Shown here: positions 7,827-14,975 of the stretch, piece after piece
Position numbering within the stretch: position 1 is the first letter of the stretch
Layout: each line of letters starts with the position of its first letter
Assembly (NCBI GenBank): GCA_014799805.1
Contig: JAAVHJ010000010.1
Coordinates: 48,652-112,651 of the forward strand
Direction of reading: 5' to 3'
Length of the DNA stretch: 64,000 nt
Origin: Ruminococcus sp.
GTDB lineage: Bacteria; Bacillota; Clostridia; Oscillospirales; Ruminococcaceae
Made by a program: the position numbers and the translations under genes
Notes under the pieces: generated by a model
Seen by the model: only the letters and a program-made list of their open reading frames with translations
Told to the model about the DNA's origin: nothing
Database searches by the model: none

Positions 7827-9029
7827 ATGAAAGCTAAGAAAATAGCTAGCCTTGCATGTGCATTGTTACTTGCTTGTTCTGCTTGCCCTATCAAAGGGTA
7901 TGCTCTCGAAATTGGATACGAGACTGAAATTGACGGAAAACCTTATTACTGGGACGGCTCAAATTTTCGTCCTGAAGGTATACCTACAATAAATATTGCA
8001 ACTTTAAAATCAAAAGAAGATATTGTCATTGATGGTGTTACGTATTCTTTTAAGGAAGAAGCTTTTAATTGCTATGTTTATGAAGGCGTTGTTGATGGCG
8101 TAACTTGTGTTGCTAGTGTCATAGCACCAAATGGATTTTATGATGGTCAGGTTTTAGGCACAAATATTCCTAAAGATATTGTAATTGATGGCATATCTTA
8201 TTCTTTCTATTCATGCCCTGGTAGCATAGAAGAGCTTGCTTCTGATGCATATTATAAGGGTATCATTGATGGAATTACTCATATCATTGATGTAGATTTA
8301 GCTAGTGGTGAAATTCTATCAGATAGCATGTGTCCAGAATCCTTTGTTGACGAATCAACAGGTCTAACATATTCTCTTGCTGAAATTGACAGCACAGGTA
8401 TTGGAACTTATGAAAGTGTCGTTGGTGAAATCACTTATATTCGGAGACTACAAAATTGGTTTTTTGAAGATTTTAATAGTTTTGCTAGTATGACAGATAT
8501 TACAATAAATGGAGTAACTTATTCTGTTCCACTTAAGGATGACGGAGTTAGAGCGAATGGATTAGATTATGTACCTGGAAAATCTGGCTTTATCTATAGT
8601 GATGGTAGTATGGATGTAATTTATTATTATGCGAATATGAATTCTGCTAATAATGATTTAGAAAACGTTGACCCTGCATCTATCATATCAGAAGTAGATG
8701 GTCGTCCACTTTTCATGGATGAAAAATCTGCATGGGAGTATGTTTATGCTTTCTGGGACGAATGCAGAAATGCTCTTAAAGAAACTGAAAATGGCAACAT
8801 TATGACACTGGAAGATGAAATTGAAATCCCTGCTGTAAAAGGCGATGCAACAGGCGATGGAGAAGTAGATATCTTAGATATTATTACTGCAAATAAAGCA
8901 ATTCTTGGACAGAAAACATTAACTCCAGAACAAAAACAAGCACTGGATATTGACGGAAACGGCATTGTAGATGCAACAGATTCCCTTGCAATCATGAAAT
9001 ATATTACAGGCTTAACGGAAACATTATAA
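7827..9029 (+). CDS. Secreted repeat protein with C-terminal type I dockerin
   Basis: 400 residues. The ATG at 7827 is preferred over the in-frame GTG at 7818, because the latter lies inside the ribosome site (TAAGG). A signal peptide (MKAKKIASLACALLLACSACP) leads into a region with imperfect repeats built on DIVIDGVTYSF, DIVIDGISYSF and DITINGVTYSV, each followed by a short beta-like segment with YEGVVDGVT / YKGIIDGIT / YESVVGEIT. The fold is unknown to me. The C-terminal 65 residues are a clear type I dockerin: GDATGDGEVDILDIITANKA and DIDGNGIVDATDSLAIMKYI are the two calcium-binding loop-helix motifs. Probably exported and attached to a cohesin-bearing scaffold. Confidence 0.85.
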   Translation: MKAKKIASLACALLLACSACPIKGYALEIGYETEIDGKPYYWDGSNFRPEGIPTINIATLKSKEDIVIDGVTYSFKEEAFNCYVYEGVVDGVTCVASVIAPNGFYDGQVLGTNIPKDIVIDGISYSFYSCPGSIEELASDAYYKGIIDGITHIIDVDLASGEILSDSMCPESFVDESTGLTYSLAEIDSTGIGTYESVVGEITYIRRLQNWFFEDFNSFASMTDITINGVTYSVPLKDDGVRANGLDYVPGKSGFIYSDGSMDVIYYYANMNSANNDLENVDPASIISEVDGRPLFMDEKSAWEYVYAFWDECRNALKETENGNIMTLEDEIEIPAVKGDATGDGEVDILDIITANKAILGQKTLTPEQKQALDIDGNGIVDATDSLAIMKYITGLTETL

Positions 9030-9055
9030 TGATAAAATAAACTGATAAAAATCAT

Positions 9056-9086
9056 AACCCCGATGCAAATCACATCGGGGTTTATT
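9056..9086. terminator. Bidirectional terminator
   Basis: AACCCCGATG (9056-9065) and CATCGGGGTT (9073-9082) form a 10-bp stem with a 7-base loop, between convergent genes; T-rich on the plus side, moderately T-rich on the minus side. Confidence 0.75.
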
Positions 9087-9446
9087 TTAATCTTCTTCTG
9101 TATCTGTTGCAGATTCTTCCAAAACTTCGGTTACATCTTCGCCAATTTCTGAAATAGTATCTGCTAATGTTTCCGCTGTTTCCTGAATCGTCTCTTTGAC
9201 TTCTTCCACAACTTCTTCTGCAGCTTCGGCAGTTTGTTCTGAAATATCTTCTTCTGCAGAAAATTCTACATCTAAATCATCTACATTGCAATTATAAACA
9301 TCATTCATGAAATCATCATCATCAAAATCTGCACTATCAAAACGCATTCTGTTTTTCTTACGGCTTCTTTGCAAAACCAGCAAGACAGCCGTAGCAGTTG
9401 CAATAGCAGTCGCAACAATTACGCCAACTAATTTAACACTTTTCAT
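9087..9446 (-). CDS. Small membrane-anchored acidic protein
   Basis: 119 residues from the ATG with an upstream AGGA site; a longer TTG-initiated reading lacks a ribosome site. The N-terminus MKSVKLVGVIVATAIATATAVLLVLQRSRKK is a single membrane anchor followed by a positive cluster, so the rest is probably cytoplasmic. The remainder is extremely acidic (DFDDDDF; many Glu) with a heptad-like helix VVEEVKETIQETAETLADTISEIG that could be coiled coil. No known family recognised. The 5' leader between its promoter and start contains a 7-bp hairpin AGCAGAG / CTCTGCT (9490-9517). Terminator shared with the convergent dockerin gene. Confidence 0.65.
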   Translation of the reverse strand: MKSVKLVGVIVATAIATATAVLLVLQRSRKKNRMRFDSADFDDDDFMNDVYNCNVDDLDVEFSAEEDISEQTAEAAEEVVEEVKETIQETAETLADTISEIGEDVTEVLEESATDTEED

Positions 9447-9532
9447 AAAATAAAAATCCTCATTTCTCCGCAAAATAATTTGTCCAGTCAGCAGAGTACT
9501 TGCGGTGGCTCTCTGCTAGAGATTACAAGATT

Positions 9533-9561
9533 ATTATAGCACATAATTTTAGAAATTTCAA
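9533..9561 (-). promoter_or_regulatory. Sigma-A promoter of the small acidic membrane protein
   Basis: Minus strand TTGAAA (9556-9561), 17 bases, TATAAT (9533-9538) with TGC before the -10. Confidence 0.65.
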
Positions 9562-9588
9562 TAGTTTTTCTGAAATTTCAGAAATTCA

Positions 9589-10311
9589 TCACATGTTTTT
9601 AGTCAGATACATCAAAATAGAAATTGCAACTGTTGGAGCAGTTTCACAACGCAGAATTCTATTTCCAAGCCATACCTGATAACAACCCGCAGAGATTGCC
9701 TCTTGTGCTTCCTGTTCTGAAAAACCGCCCTCACTGCCAATAAAAAGCCCAATATGGGAATTATTTTGAAACGGCACATCATGAAAATGTACCCCACCTT
9801 TTTCTTCATAAAGCATGATATTCAAATCTTGTTTTTTACTATCTGCAAGAGCGTCTTTCCAAGTCAGCAAAGGCTGAATTTCAGGAATTATCCCTCTGCC
9901 AGATTGTTTAGATGCAGACATAGCAATTTTCTGTAAACGCTGGCGTTTTTTTTCAAATTCTTTTTTTTCAGGTCTGGAAATACATCTGGAAGTCAGAACA
10001 GGCACAATTTCAAAAACGCCTAATTCCGTTGATTTCTGCACAATTTCCGCAAGCTTATCCTGTTTTGGGATAGCTTGATATAACGTAATTTTAAGATTCG
10101 GCTCAGAAGCACATGGAGCAATTTTAAAAGGCTTTAAAAATACTTCTGAATCTGTAATTTTTATAATTTGGCATTCATAATCCATACCACAAGAACAAAC
10201 TGTCAGTATTTCGCCAACACGCATTCTAAGTGAACGCCCGATATGTCTTGCATCTTCCCCAGTGATAATAATTTCTTCTGCGTCAGCGAATTCTGTAAAA
10301 AATCTAGGCAT
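9589..10311 (-). CDS. rsmE: 16S rRNA (uracil-1498-N3)-methyltransferase
   Basis: 240 residues, the normal RsmE length. RsmE is a SPOUT-class knotted methyltransferase that methylates N3 of U1498 in 16S rRNA. The N-terminal PUA-like part includes HIGRSLRMRVGEILTVC; the C-terminal SPOUT part shows LYQAIPKQDKLAEIVQKSTELGV, RWQR-type basic segment (KKRQRLQKIAMSASKQSGR), and the SAM-binding knot IGLFIGSEGGFSEQE followed by LGNRILRCETA. It follows the lipoprotein gene by 12 bases on the same strand and probably shares its transcript; the usual prmA partner is not here. Confidence 0.93.
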   Translation of the reverse strand: MPRFFTEFADAEEIIITGEDARHIGRSLRMRVGEILTVCSCGMDYECQIIKITDSEVFLKPFKIAPCASEPNLKITLYQAIPKQDKLAEIVQKSTELGVFEIVPVLTSRCISRPEKKEFEKKRQRLQKIAMSASKQSGRGIIPEIQPLLTWKDALADSKKQDLNIMLYEEKGGVHFHDVPFQNNSHIGLFIGSEGGFSEQEAQEAISAGCYQVWLGNRILRCETAPTVAISILMYLTKNM

Positions 10312-10323
10312 GTCAACTTCTCC

Positions 10324-10935
10324 TTACATACAGCAATAATACTTATCATCTAGTTGAAATAAATATACCCATTGGCTGTCAACAGACCCAAAATTAGCTT
10401 GTTTATCATATATAAAATTTAGTTCCAATTCCAAAGCCCAAGCACCTTGAATTTGTTCTGAAAATTTAGTATCCGAATCCGTAATATTATCTAATAAATC
10501 AAGCATGGCTTCCAGACCGCCAAAATTTCTATCCTGTGAAAATTCATTAATTAAAATCATTTGAAATTTAAAATCTTCACCTGTTTGATTTGCAATCCCT
10601 TGATGTAAACTAGTGATAAGTTCGCTTGTTTCCTGATAAGAATATACTTCATTAATTTGATATTCTGTGTAGACAGGTAAAGCATTTTCTAAATATAAAT
10701 CTACATCTTGATTCTGAATTGATGCAAAATAATTTGCAACAGCCGTGACCTGTTCTTCTTCCAGAAATCTTCTGTCATAAGTCATTGGCACAGCAAAGCC
10801 TGTTTTATTTTCTCTCATTGTAGCCCCATAGGGTAATTCTTCTTCTGTGATATTTGTTTCTTGTTTCTGACTACAGCCTGTAAACAACATAACAGTCATT
10901 ATCAAAGCTGTTATTTTAAAAATCAGTTTCATCAT
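10324..10935 (-). CDS. Predicted lipoprotein, unknown function
   Basis: 203 residues from the ATG that follows AGGAG by 7 bases; the longer frame begins upstream of the ribosome site. The type II signal peptide MMKLIFKITALIMTVMLFTGC ends in the lipobox LFTGC, so the protein is expected to be lipid-anchored outside the membrane. The mature part (YDRRFLEEEQVTAVANYFASIQNQDVDLYLENALPVYTEY) resembles the NTF2-like domains often found in clostridial lipoproteins, but I cannot assign a family. It has its own promoter and is followed closely by rsmE. Confidence 0.75.
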   Translation of the reverse strand: MMKLIFKITALIMTVMLFTGCSQKQETNITEEELPYGATMRENKTGFAVPMTYDRRFLEEEQVTAVANYFASIQNQDVDLYLENALPVYTEYQINEVYSYQETSELITSLHQGIANQTGEDFKFQMILINEFSQDRNFGGLEAMLDLLDNITDSDTKFSEQIQGAWALELELNFIYDKQANFGSVDSQWVYLFQLDDKYYCCM

Positions 10936-10988
10936 AAAAAAACTCCTGTTAATTAATAATAAGCAAGAGAAAAACTCCTGCTTATTAT

Positions 10989-11017
10989 AATTTAGCATAT
11001 AAAAATCAATTTGTCAA
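10989..11017 (-). promoter_or_regulatory. Sigma-A promoter of the lipoprotein-rsmE unit
   Basis: Minus strand TTGACA (11012-11017), 17 bases, TAAATT (10989-10994) with TGC before the -10. Confidence 0.6.
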
Positions 11018-11020
11018 GTA

Positions 11021-11719
11021 TTAAACTTGTTCTTCGAGTACCAAACGCAATTTTTTAATAATTTTCTTTTCTAATCTTGAAATATAAGACTGTGAAATAC
11101 CAATTTTTTCGGCAACTTCTTTTTGGGTGCATTCTCTGCGACCATTCAAGCCGAAACGCAGTTCCATGATTTCACGTTCACGGGCAGGCAAAGCATTCAC
11201 AGCATTATGTAGCATTTCTCTTTCTGCTTCCCATTCAATGCCACGACTGACAATATCATCATCTGTCCCCAATACATCTGATAATAATAATTCATTGCCG
11301 TCCCAATCGACATTTAATGGCTCATCAATAGAAATTTCGCCTTTGTACTGAACAGATTTTCTTAAAAACATTAAAATTTCATTTTCAATACATCTTGATG
11401 CATAAGTTGCAAGTTTAATATTTTTATCTGGGCAGAACGTCCCCACGGCTTTAATTAAGCCAATTGTTCCGATAGAAATCAAATCTTCCAGACAAACGCC
11501 AGAACTTTCAAATTTTTTGGCAATATACACAACCAGCCTTAAATTATGCACAATTAATAATTCTCTTGCATTTGGGTCACCAGCAGAAAGTTTCGCAAAA
11601 ACAGAAATTTCTTCCTCTCGTGTCAAAGGCGGTGGCAAAGTATCAGCTCCGCTGATATAATCCACAGTGGGATGTAATAATTTTTTCAGAAATGCTCGAA
11701 TCCTTTGCAAAATACGCAT
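11021..11719 (-). CDS. sigE: Sporulation sigma factor sigma-E
   Basis: 232 residues, matching SigE, the mother-cell sigma factor made as an inactive precursor. The first about 25 residues ([21 protein letters not shown]) form the basic amphipathic pro-sequence removed by SpoIIGA. Region 2 shows [27 protein letters not shown] and [17 protein letters not shown]; the block [24 protein letters not shown] is diagnostic for SigE; region 4 has [15 protein letters not shown] and a helix-turn-helix [21 protein letters not shown]. It follows spoIIGA by 41 bases and is probably co-transcribed from the spoIIG-type promoter. Confidence 0.95.
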   Translation of the reverse strand: MRILQRIRAFLKKLLHPTVDYISGADTLPPPLTREEEISVFAKLSAGDPNARELLIVHNLRLVVYIAKKFESSGVCLEDLISIGTIGLIKAVGTFCPDKNIKLATYASRCIENEILMFLRKSVQYKGEISIDEPLNVDWDGNELLLSDVLGTDDDIVSRGIEWEAEREMLHNAVNALPAREREIMELRFGLNGRRECTQKEVAEKIGISQSYISRLEKKIIKKLRLVLEEQV

Positions 11720-11760
11720 GAAAAATCCTCCTTAATAAATAATTAAATTAAATTAAATAA

Positions 11761-12546
11761 TTAATAATATAATAATTTTGGATTAAAAATTGCTTTTTGA
11801 TTTTCCTGTTCACCAATTCCAATTAATGCATCAACAGATTTTGATTTTCCTTGTTCAGGTGAAATTAAAATTTCATCAGGCTGAAATACTTCTAACAAAC
11901 CACTTCCTGCAACTGTCATATATGGCACAGGGTGACTATGTTTCGGCTTTGCCATTTTGCCAAGTAAATTTTTATCACAGATAATCACAGGCTTTCCCGT
12001 ATAAAAATCAACCAAAGCATTGCCTGTATCAGCCAGACCATTTAATGTAACTGTATCATTTTGATAGCATATTATCACATGATAAATCCCATTTGTTTTA
12101 TGACTTCTATCATGTAAATATTGTATTATATGTAAAATGATATATGCAATAATTGTAAATATTACCAATTGCAAAAGCGAAATATCTAAATAATAGCTAG
12201 CATTATTTTGAATCATTCCAGTAGAGCCAATCATAGAAACTCCCATGAATGCCCCTGCTGTCAGAAAACTCATGCCTAAAAAACAGCAACAGCTCCAGAA
12301 AATATTTTTTTTTCCAAATGCTACTAAGCAAATTATGATTGCTGTAATAATTTTATAAAAAATAGAAATCACAACAGGCATTTCTGGAAAAATAATAATC
12401 AATGCACTGCAACTGCCTAACACAGCACTAAATAAAGCTCTCCAGAAAATAAATCTCTGATGTGTGATTTTTGCTGTGAAACTTAATAACAAGTAATTCA
12501 TGTATAAATTAAATATTAACAAAATATCTAAATATATCACTTGCAA
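11761..12546 (-). CDS. spoIIGA: Sigma-E processing peptidase SpoIIGA
   Basis: 261 residues (the Bacillus protein is about 309). SpoIIGA is a septal-membrane aspartic protease that cleaves pro-sigma-E when triggered by forespore SpoIIR. Five predicted transmembrane helices fill residues 1-135; the C-terminal cytosolic domain contains the catalytic motif LADTGNALVDFYTGKPVI with DTGN. A start alternative is the GTG two codons downstream (MIYLDILLIFN, as in Bacillus MKIYLDV), but the TTG used here has the better-spaced GGTGA site. The order spoIIGA then sigE is canonical. Confidence 0.93.
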   Translation of the reverse strand: MQVIYLDILLIFNLYMNYLLLSFTAKITHQRFIFWRALFSAVLGSCSALIIIFPEMPVVISIFYKIITAIIICLVAFGKKNIFWSCCCFLGMSFLTAGAFMGVSMIGSTGMIQNNASYYLDISLLQLVIFTIIAYIILHIIQYLHDRSHKTNGIYHVIICYQNDTVTLNGLADTGNALVDFYTGKPVIICDKNLLGKMAKPKHSHPVPYMTVAGSGLLEVFQPDEILISPEQGKSKSVDALIGIGEQENQKAIFNPKLLYY

Positions 12547-12575
12547 TTTGCTTCACCGTCCTTTTTTGTGATATT

Positions 12576-12609
12576 ATTATAACATACATGTCCTGTTGAA
12601 AAATGTCAT
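12576..12609 (-). promoter_or_regulatory. spoIIG-type promoter with 22-bp spacer and Spo0A-like box
   Basis: On the minus strand ATGACA (12604-12609) and TATAAT (12576-12581) are separated by 22 bases rather than 17. Inside the spacer, the plus strand reads TGTTGAAAAA (12594-12603), one mismatch from the Spo0A box core TGTCGAA. The same unusual 22-bp spacing with Spo0A sites at the -35 region is the established architecture of the Bacillus subtilis spoIIG promoter. Confidence 0.6.
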
Positions 12610-12712
12610 AACATGGGCATAAATTAAATTTTTTTCAGGAATATTTTGCAATTTCCCTGCATAGCAAAATAAATTTAAAATTAATTTCCTGCATTTTCCT
12701 GTTCTGTTTCCT

Positions 12713-12742
12713 GTATGAACCAGAAAATTTCTGCACATACTC
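12713..12742 (+). promoter_or_regulatory. Candidate sigma-F/sigma-G promoter of sigG
   Basis: GTATG (12713-12717), 18 bases, CATACTC (12736-12742), about 40 bases before the sigG start. The sigma-G consensus is G-H-ATR, 18 bases, CATNNTA; only the last base deviates. Forespore-specific transcription of sigG is established in Bacillus. Confidence 0.55.
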
Positions 12743-12780
12743 CTGTTAAGAATTTTACAGAACAGAAAGGACGAATCATT

Positions 12781-13554
12781 ATGCCCTATCACAAAGTTGT
12801 TATTTCTGGAATTAATACTTCTGAACTGAAAGTCATGAGTGAAGAAGAAAAAATGAAATTATTAAAAGAATTTAAGCAAACAGGCAGCAAAGCCATTCGT
12901 GATAAATTAATCAAAGGCAATCTTCGGCTTGTATTAAGTGTGATTCAAAGATTTGCAGGACGTGGCGAAGATGTAGACGATTTATTTCAAATTGGCGTTG
13001 TCGGCTTAATTAAGGCAATTAATAATTTTGATTTATCCAAAGAAGTCAGATTTTCAACTTATTGCGTACCAATGATTAGTGGAGAATTACGGCGTTATTT
13101 ACGTGATTATAATCAAATTAAAGTCAGTCGTTCCTTGCGTGATTTGGCATATAAAGCCATTCAAGCAAGGGAAGCCCTAACAAATCAGCTTTTGCGTGAA
13201 CCTACGATTGAAGAAATTGCAGAAGAAATTGGCGAAAAGCGTGCTGATGTCGTCATTGCCTTAGAAAGTATCAGTGACCCAATTTCATTATACGAACCTG
13301 TTTATTCTGATGCAGGGGATACGCTTTATGTTATGGATCAATTAAGCGACCAGACAAGTGCGGAAAGTTGGATTGCACAATTTTCCATGCGTGATGCTAT
13401 GAAAGCACTGGAAGACAGAGAAAAAAATATTTTATATTTAAGATTTCTATGTGGTCACACACAAGTTGAAGTTGCCAAAGAAATTGGCATTTCACAGGCA
13501 CAAGTTTCCAGATTAGAAAAAGGGGCAATTGCCAAAATCAAAGACGCTATTTAA
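12781..13554 (+). CDS. sigG: Sporulation sigma factor sigma-G
   Basis: 257 residues from the ATG with AGAAAGGA 9 bases upstream. N-terminus HKVVISGINTSELKVMSEEE matches the SigG-specific leader (VEICGVDTSKLPVL in Bacillus). Region 2: NLRLVLSVIQRFAGRGEDVDDLFQIGVVGLIKAI; region 3: VSRSLRDLAYKAIQ and EPTIEEIAEEIGE; region 4: VEVAKEIGISQAQVSRLEK. SigG drives late forespore gene expression. Unlike the usual co-directional spoIIGA-sigE-sigG arrangement, sigG here points away from spoIIGA across a 234-base intergenic region holding both sporulation promoters. Confidence 0.94.
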   Translation: MPYHKVVISGINTSELKVMSEEEKMKLLKEFKQTGSKAIRDKLIKGNLRLVLSVIQRFAGRGEDVDDLFQIGVVGLIKAINNFDLSKEVRFSTYCVPMISGELRRYLRDYNQIKVSRSLRDLAYKAIQAREALTNQLLREPTIEEIAEEIGEKRADVVIALESISDPISLYEPVYSDAGDTLYVMDQLSDQTSAESWIAQFSMRDAMKALEDREKNILYLRFLCGHTQVEVAKEIGISQAQVSRLEKGAIAKIKDAI

Positions 13555-13556
13555 AT

Positions 13557-13588
13557 CAAAAAACCGCCCATTACAAGGCGGTTTTTAT
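13557..13588. terminator. Terminator between sigG and the LRR-dockerin gene
   Basis: AAACCGCC (13561-13568) pairs with GGCGGTTT (13577-13584), followed by T-rich sequence on the plus strand and A-rich on the other, so it can serve both convergent genes. Confidence 0.75.
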
Positions 13589-14848
13589 TTAATTTAAATC
13601 TTCTAAACTATCTATCAATTTGACAATATATTTCATAATATTTAGCGAATCCACTGGGTCAACGATTCCACTATTATCCACATCAGCAGAATTTTTTTCT
13701 TCTACTGTAAGAACTTTTTGTCCTAAAATTGCTTTATTTATCGCAATAACATCTAAAATATCAACTGCATCATCTAAATTAATATCACCTTTTTTAATTT
13801 CTGGTGTTTCTGGTGCTTCACCAAGAGAAACAAATTCTACATTATATTTTTCTGCATAAGCCTGTGCTGTAGAATTTTCATAGCCATGGATTGTTGCCAT
13901 ATAAGAAATTGTACTTTGAGAATCATGAATTTCACATTTTGGATTTTCAATTGTAATAGATTTTACACTCAAAATTACAACTTCACCATTTTCAAGTTTT
14001 CCTATTGTCGTAAAAGCACTGTTATCAATTATTGTCACATTCTTTGGAATCATAACAGATTCTAAAGGACACCCAGCAAAAGCATAGCCACTAATTTCCG
14101 TTATATTTTCTGAAATTGTAACAGATTCTAATGAAAAACACTGAGCAAAAGCCCACCTGCCAATTGTTGTGACACTATCCGGAATCACAACAGATGTTAA
14201 AGCAATACAACCCCTAAGAGCATCATTTCCAATAGTCGTTACACTATCGGGAATTGTGACATACTCTAAAGAATGACATCCCTCAAAAGCATTATCATCA
14301 ATTATTGTCACACTGTCTGGAATTGTAACAGATTTTAATGCAGAACAATCAGAAAAAGTACCATCACCAATTTTTGTTACACCATCTGGAATAATAACAG
14401 ATTCTAATGCAGAACAACCAGAAAAAGTATTATCACCAATTTTTGTTACACTATCTGGAATGCTAACAGATTCTAATGCAGAACAAGAATAAAAAACCTT
14501 ATCACTAATTGTTGTAACACCATCTTCAATAATAACTTGTTTAATATCCTGTGCTAAATTACCCCAATCAAATATATTCATACTGCCACCAGAATAAACA
14601 GGATTACCGTTACTATCATACCACACACCATATTCTTTCATTTCACCTGTTCCGCTAATTGTCAATATTCCTGTAGTTGTATCAAAATCCCAAGTCAAAT
14701 TTTCTCCACAAGTTCCTGAAGTTGCAACATTTTTTGCCATTACTGAAATAAATTTAACCATTGGCTGAACTTGTCCAACTACTGACATATTACTTGCACA
14801 CATGCATAATGCTGTGATACTAACAATTAAAGCTTTTAATTTTTTCAT
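13589..14848 (-). CDS. Secreted BspA-like leucine-rich repeat protein with type I dockerin
   Basis: 419 residues. Signal peptide MKKLKALIVSITALCMCASNMSVVG, then an opening motif GTCGENLTWDFDTTTGILTISGTGEM common in Ruminococcus surface proteins, then about eight BspA-type (TpLRR) repeats of 23 residues with pattern ALESVSIPDSVTKIGDNTFSGC (about residues 90-270). After a linker (HGYENSTAQAYAEKYNVEFVSL, a typical cap of these proteins) the C-terminus has a dockerin: GDINLDDAVDILDVIAINKA and DVDNSGIVDPVDSLNIMKYI. Role probably surface binding or complex assembly; ligand unknown. Own promoter upstream. Confidence 0.85.
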   Translation of the reverse strand: MKKLKALIVSITALCMCASNMSVVGQVQPMVKFISVMAKNVATSGTCGENLTWDFDTTTGILTISGTGEMKEYGVWYDSNGNPVYSGGSMNIFDWGNLAQDIKQVIIEDGVTTISDKVFYSCSALESVSIPDSVTKIGDNTFSGCSALESVIIPDGVTKIGDGTFSDCSALKSVTIPDSVTIIDDNAFEGCHSLEYVTIPDSVTTIGNDALRGCIALTSVVIPDSVTTIGRWAFAQCFSLESVTISENITEISGYAFAGCPLESVMIPKNVTIIDNSAFTTIGKLENGEVVILSVKSITIENPKCEIHDSQSTISYMATIHGYENSTAQAYAEKYNVEFVSLGEAPETPEIKKGDINLDDAVDILDVIAINKAILGQKVLTVEEKNSADVDNSGIVDPVDSLNIMKYIVKLIDSLEDLN

Positions 14849-14884
14849 ACTTAAAAACCTCCTATTATAAAAATAATCAAATTT

Positions 14885-14913
14885 ATTATAGCATAAAACT
14901 AATCATAAAACAA
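14885..14913 (-). promoter_or_regulatory. Sigma-A promoter of the LRR-dockerin gene
   Basis: Minus strand TTGTTT (14908-14913), 17 bases, TATAAT (14885-14890) preceded by ATGC. Confidence 0.6.
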
Positions 14914-14936
14914 GAGATTTTTTCTATATCTATCAC

Positions 14937-14964
14937 AAAAGCAACCTATCAAAAGGTTGCTTTT
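14937..14964 (-). terminator. Terminator of the P-type ATPase gene
   Basis: AAAAGCAACCT and AGGTTGCTTTT form an 11-bp stem with a 6-base loop just past the ATPase stop. Confidence 0.75.
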
Positions 14965-14975
14965 ATATTAATTAA

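Noticed and set aside
12577..12792. Minus-strand ORF across the sigG start
   Set aside because: It spans the sporulation promoter region and the first codons of sigG with no ribosome site.
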